A DNA stretch of 24,030 nt from CAYSRM01 sp964543205 (GTDB taxonomy: Bacteria > Verrucomicrobiota > Kiritimatiellia > UBA8416 > CAYSRM01). The position numbers were made by a program, and so were the translations under genes. Each line of letters starts with the position of its first letter. Position 1 is the stretch's first letter. The stretch is taken from positions 1-24,030 of the forward strand of contig CAZIXB010000013.1 in the NCBI GenBank assembly GCA_964543205.1, read 5' to 3'. Shown here in pieces: positions 7,365 to 14,509 of the stretch. The notes under the pieces were generated by a model that saw only the letters and a list, made by a program, of their open reading frames with translations, was not told where the DNA came from and ran no database searches.

Positions 7365-7778
7365 ATGTCTTCCCGTACTTTTATACACAGGTTAAGAGTT
7401 CCTTACGCGCATGTTGACAAGCTCAACTTTGTTTATTACGCGAATTACTTTATTTATTTCGAGATGGCTCGCGGGGCCTTGCTTAGGGAGAGCGGCATGC
7501 CTTGCGGAGAGCTTGAAAAAAGGGGGATATTTCTTCCGGTACTGGAGTGCGGTTGTACTTACCGAAGGCCGGCCAGGTATGATGAACTTATTGAGGTCAG
7601 ATCTGTATGCAGTTGTATCCGGAATATACGATTGAGGATTGACTGTGAAGTGTGCCGGGAAGAAGAATTGCTGGTGAAGGGTTACACTGTACACGTCAAT
7701 ATGAACAGCCAGGGCAAGGCAACTCGTTTGCCCCCGGAGTTGGTGGAACTGGGAAACGGCAAAGGCGGATCAGCCTGA
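7365..7778 (+). CDS. YbgC/4-hydroxybenzoyl-CoA-thioesterase-like hotdog acyl-CoA thioesterase
   Basis: This is a small single-domain hotdog-fold protein (137 aa). The N-terminal HVDKLNFVYYANYFIYFEMAR matches the family active-site region, in which the conserved Asp (Asp18) and the Y-ANY helix form the catalytic centre. Such enzymes hydrolyse acyl-CoA or acyl-ACP; the exact substrate cannot be predicted. ATG 7365 is chosen because AGGAGG (7351-7356), lying within the trpA end, precedes it at 8 nt. An upstream open frame overlapping trpA is not needed. It appears translationally coupled to trpA and so belongs to the trp transcript, although no tryptophan-related role is known for it. Confidence 0.85.
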   Translation: MSSRTFIHRLRVPYAHVDKLNFVYYANYFIYFEMARGALLRESGMPCGELEKRGIFLPVLECGCTYRRPARYDELIEVRSVCSCIRNIRLRIDCEVCREEELLVKGYTVHVNMNSQGKATRLPPELVELGNGKGGSA

Positions 7779-7793
7779 TTAACCCGCATATCT
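7779..7793 (-). repeat. Dispersed short repeat, inverted copy 3
   Basis: TTAACCCGCATATCT is the exact reverse complement of AGATATGCGGGTTAA at 40-54. It fills the whole 14-nt gap between the convergent thioesterase and rnhC genes and enters the rnhC stop codon. With copies 1 and 2 it brackets the trp operon in inverted orientation. No intrinsic terminator is visible at this convergent junction. Confidence 0.6.
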
Positions 7794-8776
7794 TAACGGG
7801 TGTACTGTTTTGAAGTAGCCTTGCCGTGGCGCCCGAGATCCGAACGGGTAAAGCCCAGGGTTGCGAGAACCTCGTCGGTTGTTTTGAAGTGACATTTTGC
7901 GATGTTCAGCAGAATCTCCGGTCCGTGTGTCTGTACCAGTTTTCCTGCGGTCTCCCTGACCTTTGCGGAGGCTCCTTTAGGTATTACGGTGTCGTATTGT
8001 TTTTCCATGTCTTTTAGAGAGCGAACAAAGGTTTCTCTTGCTATTACTGAGGCTGCGGCTACTGCCGGATCTGATTCTGCCCTGTGTTTCTGGACCATAT
8101 CTATGCCTTTTCCCGCTTTCATCAGGGCTTGTTCTACTTCGTGTTTCGCCCCGAACTGATCAACCACTACCCTTGGACACGAGGGAATCATTTCCAGCAT
8201 ATTTTCTATCGCCCTGGCGTGCGCCCAGGAAAGCATTCTGTTTACGCTTCGCATGCGGGTGTAAAGCCGGTTATAGGTTTCCGGTCCTATTTTGACTATG
8301 GAGTGTTGTCTGAGCAGCATTTCTCGCAGTTCTTTTCCAAGACCAAGGACTTTGTTTTCGCTTGTAATCCGTTTGCTGTCTTTCACGCCCATTTCCTGAA
8401 ACCTGTCCACTATTTTTTCGTCTACGTATGCGCAGACGATGACTATGGGCCCGAAAAAGTCCCCCTTTCCGCTTTCATCAACTCCCATGTGCGGCTGGTA
8501 ATCTTCCGGGGCGTGGAGTTTTTCATATCCAAGTTCGGCGAACTCCAGGACGTGCGGCTCCAGAGTAAAGGTCACAAAATCCGCCGCGTTGCGGCCCTGT
8601 ATGACGCATTTTCCGCTGTTATAAAGCGCTATTTTGCATTTTTCGGTTTCAGCGGCCACAGAAGTATGGGGGATTTCAAGCGGCCGATAGTTTCCTTCTT
8701 TGAGTATGCGCGTGAGTTTTTTCTGCTGGGTGTCTGTCAGTTTGTAGCTATAGGATGTTCTGATTGTCATATTCAT
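7793..8776 (-). CDS. rnhC: Ribonuclease HIII
   Basis: This RNase H type-2 family enzyme cleaves the RNA strand of RNA-DNA hybrids. The N-terminal ~85 residues (KLTDTQQKKLTRIL, then CKIALYNSGKCVIQGRNAADF) match the TBP-like substrate-binding domain that distinguishes HIII from HII. The catalytic domain begins at GVDESGKGDFFGPIV, with the acidic D-E pair, and continues with GVKDSKRI, VVVDQFG and the ESDPAVAAASVIAR signature. The start is uncertain: ATG 8776 (used here), ATG 8770, or an upstream GTG at 8824 that would add 16 residues; no site has a strong ribosome sequence. It converges on the thioesterase gene and diverges from the beta-barrel gene. No RNase HII gene is in this window. Confidence 0.92.
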   Translation of the reverse strand: MNMTIRTSYSYKLTDTQQKKLTRILKEGNYRPLEIPHTSVAAETEKCKIALYNSGKCVIQGRNAADFVTFTLEPHVLEFAELGYEKLHAPEDYQPHMGVDESGKGDFFGPIVIVCAYVDEKIVDRFQEMGVKDSKRITSENKVLGLGKELREMLLRQHSIVKIGPETYNRLYTRMRSVNRMLSWAHARAIENMLEMIPSCPRVVVDQFGAKHEVEQALMKAGKGIDMVQKHRAESDPAVAAASVIARETFVRSLKDMEKQYDTVIPKGASAKVRETAGKLVQTHGPEILLNIAKCHFKTTDEVLATLGFTRSDLGRHGKATSKQYTR

Positions 8777-8864
8777 TGAATAGCAAATTAATTCCGCCAG
8801 TTCAAACCGTAAGTTTGCGCACACGGCGGCTTTCCTGAGGATGCCGAGAATTGTGTAAATTTTC

Positions 8865-8894
8865 TTGACGGTATCTTTGCCTAGGCTTTAGAAT
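8865..8894 (+). promoter_or_regulatory. Probable sigma-70 promoter of the polysaccharide locus
   Basis: TTGACG (8865-8870) and TAGAAT (8889-8894) are separated by 18 nt, each one mismatch from consensus. They lie in the divergent region between rnhC and the beta-barrel gene. A start near 8901 would leave an ~85-nt 5' leader. An in-frame ATG at 8893 lies inside the -10 box, which supports the downstream start at 8986 for the barrel protein. Confidence 0.55.
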
Positions 8895-8985
8895 GCAGAT
8901 AATTATAAATAGCTTGGCCGGTTTTTGCTCTGCCCCAAAGTCAGCAGCGAGAATTGAGGCATCAGACAGAATTGCAGGGGTGAAA

Positions 8986-10197
8986 ATGACCACAGTAATA
9001 AAGCGCCGATTCATGTACTTCGTTGCAACATTGATTTTACTGATATCGATTTCCTGCGCAATGGGCGAGCAGGAAAAAATGGTTGGCCCGTTCAATCTTT
9101 CCGGCAGTGCGGGCGTGGAGTTTACCGATAACAGGGACGCCAACACTGAAGAAGAGAGCAATACGGATTATTTTGTCCGTCCGAGGCTGGAAGCTTTCTT
9201 TGAGAAAGAAAGGCTGATCCTGGATCTTTATTATGAGCCTTGGTACAGGTACAGGAGCAACCCCAGCGACATTCAGAATGACACAGAGTTGTTTCATGAT
9301 CTTGGGATTAAAGCTCGGCTTAAATTGACACAGCGCATTCAGCCGTGGGTTCAGGACAGGTTTATGTATACCGATGATCCGGAAGTAACCGAAGAAGGCG
9401 CTGTTTTGAGACGCGACGCGAGTTTTATGAGGAACGAGGTTGAAGCCGGGATGACCTATGAATTCAGCGAGCGGGCCAGTGTTGATGTGAGCGGAAGAAA
9501 CATGATTAAACGCTACGACGAAGACGTAGTGGCCGAGCAGTCGGACGAAACACAGCTTGGCGGGATTTTAACGGCATGGAGAAGGATTACTCGCACTGTA
9601 GGTTTGATTGCCGGTGTATGGGGAACCCGTTATGAGTATGACACTCTTGAGGCATTTGACCGCGGTTTCGATGTTGTTGTAGGCAGTCTTGGGGTTGAAA
9701 AGGTTTTTACTCCCCAGCTAAGAGGCGGTGTGCGCGCCGGTTACGGGCAGGCTGATTATGAGGAAAGCAGTCTTGGCACGAAGGATTTTCCGTATCTAAG
9801 GGCTCATCTGACCGGGAGGTATGCGCCGTTTTCCAAAATTGAGTGCTGGGCCAGTCACAGAGTCATGGAATCAGATGTTTATCCGTTTGCTTCTCAGGAA
9901 AACAGTGATGTCGGGGTACAGGTAAATTTTGATACTCCTGCCAGCATTATAGCAAAGCTTTCAGCAAGATATGCGCTCGGACAATATGAACGAGATTTTC
10001 TGCCGCCGGGCGCGGAAGGGCGGGCATTATCAGTAGAAGGCGACGAGCATATCGTTGCGGTTTCAGGAACTCTGGGTTACCGGCTGAGGCGCGACATGTC
10101 TCTTAAATTCCGGCAGACATACGAAGACATTGATTCCGACGTTGATATTTCATACAGTAAAAATACCAGTAGGATTGTTCTTACTAAGCACTTCTAG
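8986..10197 (+). CDS. Putative outer-membrane beta-barrel protein of an exopolysaccharide locus
   Basis: This predicted secreted outer-membrane protein has 403 aa. The N-terminus MTTVIKRRFMYFVATLILL has two positively charged residues and a hydrophobic core, with likely cleavage near SCA-MG, so it is a Sec signal peptide. The mature part is rich in alternating aromatic/polar strands (YEPWYRYRS, VWGTRYEYDTL, YRLRRDMSLKFRQTYED) and ends in Phe (VLTKHF), the usual C-terminal signal for barrel assembly. It resembles the putative beta-barrel porin 2 type found beside Wza/Wzz genes, although I cannot confirm the family without a profile search. ATG 8986 has GGGGTG upstream and directly precedes the signal peptide. 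Its likely role is glycan passage through, or anchoring at, the outer membrane. Confidence 0.75.
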   Translation: MTTVIKRRFMYFVATLILLISISCAMGEQEKMVGPFNLSGSAGVEFTDNRDANTEEESNTDYFVRPRLEAFFEKERLILDLYYEPWYRYRSNPSDIQNDTELFHDLGIKARLKLTQRIQPWVQDRFMYTDDPEVTEEGAVLRRDASFMRNEVEAGMTYEFSERASVDVSGRNMIKRYDEDVVAEQSDETQLGGILTAWRRITRTVGLIAGVWGTRYEYDTLEAFDRGFDVVVGSLGVEKVFTPQLRGGVRAGYGQADYEESSLGTKDFPYLRAHLTGRYAPFSKIECWASHRVMESDVYPFASQENSDVGVQVNFDTPASIIAKLSARYALGQYERDFLPPGAEGRALSVEGDEHIVAVSGTLGYRLRRDMSLKFRQTYEDIDSDVDISYSKNTSRIVLTKHF

Positions 10198-10219
10198 TCT
10201 GAAATATTCATGCCAACTT

Positions 10220-10312
10220 GCGGATTATGCAAACAGTGGCGGATTTTTGCCTGGGTCAGACGGGCGAAACTGATGGATCCGCAGTTAAACTGGCGCATGG
10301 GTAGTTCGGTTT
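10220..10312 (+). ncRNA. Structured leader RNA candidate before the Wzz/BY-kinase gene
   Basis: Within the 211-nt gap after the barrel gene, GCGGAT (10239-10244) pairs with ATCCGC (10277-10282). Inside it, TTTTGCCTG (10245-10253) pairs with CGGGCGAAA (10261-10269), a 9-bp stem with two T-G wobbles and a 7-nt loop. A second GCGGAT (10220-10225) could pair with the same ATCCGC, giving an alternative fold. A weaker stem joins AAACTG (10287-10292) and CGGTTT (10307-10312). An intrinsic terminator follows at 10344. This layout is typical of an attenuator or riboswitch. I do not recognise a known riboswitch consensus and checked by eye against c-di-GMP types without a match. Confidence 0.4.
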
Positions 10313-10343
10313 GTTACAATACGCATTTGGGTTGATAATTTTG

Positions 10344-10385
10344 CCCGCATGCTTTGAAAGGTATGCGGGATTTTTATAATTTTTG
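10344..10385 (+). terminator. Intrinsic terminator between the barrel gene and the Wzz/BY-kinase gene
   Basis: CCCGCATGC (10344-10352) pairs with GTATGCGGG (10361-10369), a 9-bp GC-rich stem with one wobble and an 8-nt loop. It is followed by ATTTTT ATAA TTTTT. It ends 24 nt before the next start codon, so it would either end the barrel-gene transcript or act as a conditional attenuator of the downstream operon. A TATAAT (10375-10380) in the T-rich tail, with TTGAAA 15 nt upstream, could be a promoter, but its spacing is short. Confidence 0.75.
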
Positions 10386-10408
10386 CCTGACACAGCGGGC
10401 GGTTCCTT

Positions 10409-12532
10409 ATGACTGATTCTCAGGAAACACTACATTTTCTTGATTACTGGCGAGTGATACGCTCGCGTAAAGAGATAGTAATAGCAGTTACCCTGCTTGT
10501 GGTTCTCAGCGGTGTGCTTTTTACGCTTACGAGGCCAAAGGTTTTCACTGCTTCCACCTTGATACAGGTGCACCAGGAGGGGAGGAAGGAGACGCCTGTA
10601 TTTGCTGGCCCGGTGAATTACTATGATCCACTCTTTCTGACCACGCAATTTGAAATTATACAGTCCAGGCCTGTAATAGAAGAGGTTATACGGCGGCGTT
10701 CACTGGACAAGAAGCTTGCAAAAGCATACGGGTGGTCGGGTTTGTCGGAAGACACCATTTTCGAGATGGCCGTTAAGCTGCTCAGCGATCGCATGAAGGT
10801 GCAGCAGTATCGGGACACGAACCTGATTGAGATTCAGATTTATCTAAGCGAGCCGGCCAAATCGGTAAGACAGGAGGTTGCTGAGGCAGCCAACACAGTG
10901 GCTGATGTGTTTAGTGATCAACAATTGCGCAACGCCAGAGAACAGAAGGAACAGGATCTGGAGGCCCTGTATACAACTTTGCAGGAGCATGAACAGAGAA
11001 TTGAGGCGCAGGCGTCAAAAGTTCAGGAGATACGCGAGGAGCATGAATTGGATGTTGTAGGCGGCAGACAGGCTCCAGAGACGTTTGATATGACCAGTAT
11101 GTTGCGCCTGGAGGAATTCAGAATCCGCACGAACATGGAGATGGCCGACAAAAAAGCCCGTTACGAGACAATAAACAACCTGTCGCCGGAAGCTTTGCTG
11201 GATGCCGGCCCTCGAGTTGTGGGTGATGCTTCTCTGCTTACACTTGTGGAGAAGAAGAGGAATGCGGCCGTGGAGTTAAGCAGGCTGCGGAATTCGCTTG
11301 GGCCCAATCATCCGGATGTTATTTCTGTGCAGGCAACTATTGAGCAACTTGATGTTCAGATCAAGGACGCCCTCAGGGGGCTGAAAGTTGGAGTCAGAGC
11401 GGATTACGAAGCGGCCAAGGCCAAGTATGACATACTGGAAAAGGAGCTGGAAGCCAAGAGGGTGGCCGAGCGTGTTGAAAAGGCCCGGGCATACCGCGAT
11501 TTTGAAGTTGCTCAAAAGGAACTGGAACGTCTTAAAAAGGTGCGGGATGTACTCGAGATGCGTTGGCTTGAAGAGAAAATAGAGCTTCGCATTCCAAAGA
11601 AAATTGTTGAAGTAAGGGAGGAAGCAGTTCCGCCAAAGGAGAACAATTTTGTCAGTCCCAAGAGGGCATTGAATGTCATACTAAGCCTTATCGTCGGGCT
11701 GGGTTGCGGCATTGGTCTTGCGTTTTTTGTTGAATATCTGGACACGTCGGTAAAGACAATTGAAGATATCGAGACCAGCCTTGGTGTGCCGGTTCTCGGA
11801 GTGATTCCTCAGAAGGTCCAGCCGTTTACCGATCCGCGCGCTCGAAGCGAGCATGCCGAGGCTTACCGTGTGTTAAGGACCAATATAAGGTTTTCCAAGC
11901 AGGCTCAAAATGGAAAAACTTTCTGTGTGACAAGCGGAAGCATCGGCGAGGGAAAATCGCTTACAGTGTTTAATCTCGGCTGCGTGTGCGCTGATACCGG
12001 CGACAAGGTTATGGTTGTTGATTCGGACCTGCACAGGCCAAAACAGCACAAGATTATGGGACAGTCCAACAGCATCGGCTTTGCCAACGTTCTGGCCGGC
12101 GAGAATAGTCTGGATGAGGCTCTGGTTAAGACTGAGTATTTTGATTTTCTGCCGAGCGGACGGCTTGAGCTTGGTTCTCACGGATTGTTGAACACCAGCA
12201 GGGTTCGCGGGATTATCGATGAATTCAAGTCGCTGTATGACATAGTGATTTTTGACAGCGCTCCTGTTATCGGGGTTAGTGATGCGTTGATGCTTGCCAG
12301 CGAGATGGACGGTGTGCTCATGGTGATACAGCATCGGAAGTATCCCAAGGCGGTTTCAAACAGGGCAAAAGAAATGATAGAAAGCACGGGCGCCAATCTT
12401 GTGGGAGTTGTGTTAAACAACATAAATATTTCAAGAGACTATTCATATTATTATCACCATTACCACTCGTATCAGTATACTGGACGCAGCGAAGACCGAG
12501 GGGCCGCGGGGAAGGACGGGAAGCAGACATGA
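10409..12532 (+). CDS. Wzz chain-length determinant fused to BY-family tyrosine autokinase
   Basis: This inner-membrane polysaccharide co-polymerase has 707 aa. Residues ~10-40 form an N-terminal Wzz domain with the first membrane helix (IVIAVTLLVVLSGVLFTL). A long periplasmic coiled coil runs over roughly residues 170-390 (Glu/Lys/Arg-rich). The second helix lies near residue 430 (VILSLIVGLGCGIGLAFF). The cytoplasmic kinase has Walker A SGSIGEGKS (~509-516), Walker A' VMVVDSDLHRP and Walker B DIVIFDSAP (~611-619). The C-terminal Tyr cluster (SYYYHHYHSYQY, ~680-691) is the usual autophosphorylation tail. Such proteins control polymer length and export through phosphorylation cycles. Its stop overlaps the start of the export lipoprotein by 4 nt (ATGA), indicating translational coupling. 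Confidence 0.93.
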   Translation: MTDSQETLHFLDYWRVIRSRKEIVIAVTLLVVLSGVLFTLTRPKVFTASTLIQVHQEGRKETPVFAGPVNYYDPLFLTTQFEIIQSRPVIEEVIRRRSLDKKLAKAYGWSGLSEDTIFEMAVKLLSDRMKVQQYRDTNLIEIQIYLSEPAKSVRQEVAEAANTVADVFSDQQLRNAREQKEQDLEALYTTLQEHEQRIEAQASKVQEIREEHELDVVGGRQAPETFDMTSMLRLEEFRIRTNMEMADKKARYETINNLSPEALLDAGPRVVGDASLLTLVEKKRNAAVELSRLRNSLGPNHPDVISVQATIEQLDVQIKDALRGLKVGVRADYEAAKAKYDILEKELEAKRVAERVEKARAYRDFEVAQKELERLKKVRDVLEMRWLEEKIELRIPKKIVEVREEAVPPKENNFVSPKRALNVILSLIVGLGCGIGLAFFVEYLDTSVKTIEDIETSLGVPVLGVIPQKVQPFTDPRARSEHAEAYRVLRTNIRFSKQAQNGKTFCVTSGSIGEGKSLTVFNLGCVCADTGDKVMVVDSDLHRPKQHKIMGQSNSIGFANVLAGENSLDEALVKTEYFDFLPSGRLELGSHGLLNTSRVRGIIDEFKSLYDIVIFDSAPVIGVSDALMLASEMDGVLMVIQHRKYPKAVSNRAKEMIESTGANLVGVVLNNINISRDYSYYYHHYHSYQYTGRSEDRGAAGKDGKQT

Positions 12533-13239
12533 GTGGAAAACGCGATAAAATCAGGGCAATTGTCATTTCAGGCAGTTTAGCAGCTTTTTTTATGATTTCC
12601 GGATGCAGAACAGGCGGTGTTGACCGCCACAGGATGGACAGGTACCGGCCGGATTATGAAGGGCGCGATCTATGGGCTGCGCAAGAGGAGGCCAGTGAAG
12701 TCAAGCCGTTAGATATGGCCGGTGGCAAGGGCTCCGAAGGGGCGCCCGACAAGGATGTCCAGTCGACAAGAATCCTGAAATCTGGAACGAGGGTTATGAT
12801 TTATCTGCGTGCCATACCTGAGCCTGAGGATCTTCGAGACGTAATAGGCGAAGGCGGGAATGTCAACCTTCCACACATCGGTAAAGTGAATATAGAGGGT
12901 ATGACTGCTTCACAGGCAGAAAGTTTTATAGAGAAGAAGTACATCGAAGGCGGGATATATAACAATATCACGGTTATACTCGTGGCTCAAGAATATGAGT
13001 ATTTTGTTCAGGGCGAGGTACAGCGTCCGGGTAAATATCCTCTGACCGGGGAGACTACTTTAAGCCAGGCTGTGGCCGAGGCCGGAGGCGCGACGGATTT
13101 CGGAAATCTGAAGAAGGTCGATATATTGAGGGGACGCGAAATGCTGAGATTCAACCTCAAGAGGATTGAAGCGGGCAGACAGAAGAATCCGGTAATTGAA
13201 CCCGGTGACGTGATAAAGGTTAGACGCGGCTTTTGGTAA
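12529..13239 (+). CDS. Wza-like polysaccharide export lipoprotein with SLBB domain
   Basis: This outer-membrane-directed lipoprotein has 236 aa. The signal peptide ends in the lipobox MISGC, so Cys26 would be acylated. A ~65-residue polar linker precedes the Poly_export domain (SGTRVMIYLRAIPEPEDL, then VNLPHIGKVNIEGMTASQAE). An SLBB domain follows (YFVQGEVQRPGKYPLTGETTLSQA to DILRG), ending at EPGDVIKVRRGFW. It is short compared with E. coli Wza. It has a single SLBB domain and lacks the C-terminal amphipathic helix that spans the outer membrane, so it probably relies on another barrel, plausibly the protein at 8986-10197. It overlaps the kinase gene by 4 nt and is co-translated. Confidence 0.9.
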   Translation: MSGKRDKIRAIVISGSLAAFFMISGCRTGGVDRHRMDRYRPDYEGRDLWAAQEEASEVKPLDMAGGKGSEGAPDKDVQSTRILKSGTRVMIYLRAIPEPEDLRDVIGEGGNVNLPHIGKVNIEGMTASQAESFIEKKYIEGGIYNNITVILVAQEYEYFVQGEVQRPGKYPLTGETTLSQAVAEAGGATDFGNLKKVDILRGREMLRFNLKRIEAGRQKNPVIEPGDVIKVRRGFW

Positions 13240-13274
13240 ATGCGGCGTTTATATGCGCGCGGCGGGAGAGGACT

Positions 13275-13892
13275 ATGGGAAAATTTATTAAAAAGTCGGG
13301 ATCCATTCTGCTGGTAATGGTTATTGCCTTGTCAGGCAGCGCTTTCTGGTTTGGCGGTGATGAGGATGACCAAAAGGAGCCAATGCTCCGGATCAAGGAC
13401 GCTGTGGCGCGCGCAGCAAAGGCTTCCAAGGCCGCTGCCATACAGGAGGCTATGGCGTTCAACGCGATCAAGAATGCTATAGCCAATCGTAAAGATGCCG
13501 AGGAGTTGTGGTTGGCTGCGATTAGAACCGGCGAAAAAAAAGGCGCCGCTAAAAGCAACTTAAAAGATGCCGCACATGCTGCTGAAGAAGCCTTGCTGGA
13601 GCTTGAGACATTGGTTGAATTGACTACCAAGGCGCAATCTGCCGGAAAAAAAGCCAGAACGCTGCTCAAAGACGCCATGGAAGAGGAATCAGATAAAGAT
13701 CTCAAGCGGATTGCAGGCAAGGTTGAATCATTGGCTGAAATGGCCGGGCATGCAGTAGAGAAAGCGCAAGAGATTTCGGAAGAGTTGAAGGAGCAGTGGC
13801 TGATTCCCGTTGTAAGCACGACCACGTCTACTACGACCACTACCACGACCACAACCCAGCCGCCAGGCGTCACTCCGGCGGGAAGAATGTAG
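13275..13892 (+). CDS. Secreted Ala-rich helical protein with poly-threonine tail, unknown function
   Basis: I do not recognise this 205-aa protein. MGKFIKKSGSILLVMVIALS looks like a Sec signal peptide, followed by an acidic patch (GGDEDDQKE). The middle (~residues 35-175) is almost wholly helical and rich in Ala, Lys and Glu, suggesting a coiled coil or helical bundle (KDAVARAAKASKAAA, EEALLELETLVELT, KARTLLKDAMEEES). The tail has one Ser and 12 Thr residues in a 13-residue run and then QPP. That could be a flexible linker, an O-glycosylation site or a wall/sugar contact. ATG 13275 is supported by GGGAG 6 nt upstream; the open frame also extends to a TTG at 13233 inside the previous gene. 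Its place in the export operon suggests a periplasmic or surface role. Confidence 0.7.
   Translation: MGKFIKKSGSILLVMVIALSGSAFWFGGDEDDQKEPMLRIKDAVARAAKASKAAAIQEAMAFNAIKNAIANRKDAEELWLAAIRTGEKKGAAKSNLKDAAHAAEEALLELETLVELTTKAQSAGKKARTLLKDAMEEESDKDLKRIAGKVESLAEMAGHAVEKAQEISEELKEQWLIPVVSTTTSTTTTTTTTTQPPGVTPAGRM
13815..13856 (+). repeat. ACN trinucleotide tract encoding poly-threonine
   Basis: Fourteen consecutive codons are AGC or TCT (Ser) or ACN (Thr), with 12 Thr in all. The codons mix ACG, ACC, ACT and ACA. The tract is therefore not a pure microsatellite; the protein sequence seems selected rather than the DNA slipped. The opposite strand would read as poly-Val, which is a shadow frame. Confidence 0.8.
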
Positions 13893-13909
13893 GCTGTCTG
13901 GGAGGGTAA

Positions 13910-14491
13910 ATGAACCGCAATGCGATTATGGGCATCGGGGCCGCCGGAATGGTTTTGGTGTCAGTCTGCGGGACGGTGCATGCTGTAAGAACCGCTATTT
14001 CCTACGCGGGCTATTACCAGATCAAGTATGGCGGAGAGCAAACTGCTTTATGGCAAAAGCTTGATAAAGCCGAAGACGTTTACGATTTGTATCCATGGAA
14101 TTATAATTTGTGTATCTGGTGCGCCGAGAAAGCGTATTATAACCGTTTTGAGGACGGCAGGGAGCAGGAAGAGCTGATTGATTCCGCCGAAAAGTGGTGT
14201 GAACGCGGCCTTGATCTGAATAAATTCAAATCCCAGTTGAGGTTGCTGAAAGCGCGCCTGCTGGCCCGCGAATCTTCCGCGGAAGCAGCCGAATATTGGC
14301 GCGAATACGTGCAATGGGATTTCTGGAGACCTTATCATCACGCGGTTCTTGCGGAATTCTATATAGGCGCCGGTAAGTTGTGGGAAGCTGCCGATGAACT
14401 GAGGTGGCTGCAGAATTCCGAGTATTATGATGACATCTCAGAGAAGATTCGGGAAGCCTGGCGCAAGGAGATGCAACTGGCTCCGGAATAA
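13910..14491 (+). CDS. Membrane-anchored TPR-like protein, unknown function
   Basis: This small protein (193 aa) has an N-terminal hydrophobic segment (IMGIGAAGMVLVSVCGTVHAV), either an uncleaved anchor or a signal peptide. Helical, Trp/Tyr-rich repeats follow. The spacing of NLCIWCAEKAYYN, AEKWCERGLDLN, LRLLKARLLARESSAEAAEYW and PYHHAVLAEFYIGAGKLWEAADEL is TPR-like, with the typical L-A-Y-G-A pattern best seen in the last unit. GGGAGGG lies upstream of ATG 13910. Similar short TPR proteins occur in polysaccharide loci next to O-antigen ligases. No ligase is seen here, so its role (scaffold for export or assembly) is inferred from position only. It converges on the glycosyltransferase gene with an 18-nt gap and no visible terminator. 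Confidence 0.7.
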   Translation: MNRNAIMGIGAAGMVLVSVCGTVHAVRTAISYAGYYQIKYGGEQTALWQKLDKAEDVYDLYPWNYNLCIWCAEKAYYNRFEDGREQEELIDSAEKWCERGLDLNKFKSQLRLLKARLLARESSAEAAEYWREYVQWDFWRPYHHAVLAEFYIGAGKLWEAADELRWLQNSEYYDDISEKIREAWRKEMQLAPE

Positions 14492-14509
14492 GCGCGCTAG
14501 AAATGAGGG

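Noticed and set aside
8084..8779. 231-codon plus-strand open frame inside rnhC
   Set aside because: It is rich in Phe, Tyr and His as expected for antisense reading, and lies opposite well-conserved RNase HIII motifs.
10198..10385. Known c-di-GMP (GEMM) riboswitch upstream of the polysaccharide operon
   Set aside because: GCAAAC and GGTAG fragments occur, but the conserved GGGACGCAAAG core and the tetraloop receptor are absent.
13220..13873. Minus-strand open frame beginning with a poly-Val stretch
   Set aside because: It is the antisense shadow of the Thr-rich gene: poly-Val comes from the reverse complement of ACN codons, and it has no ribosome site.
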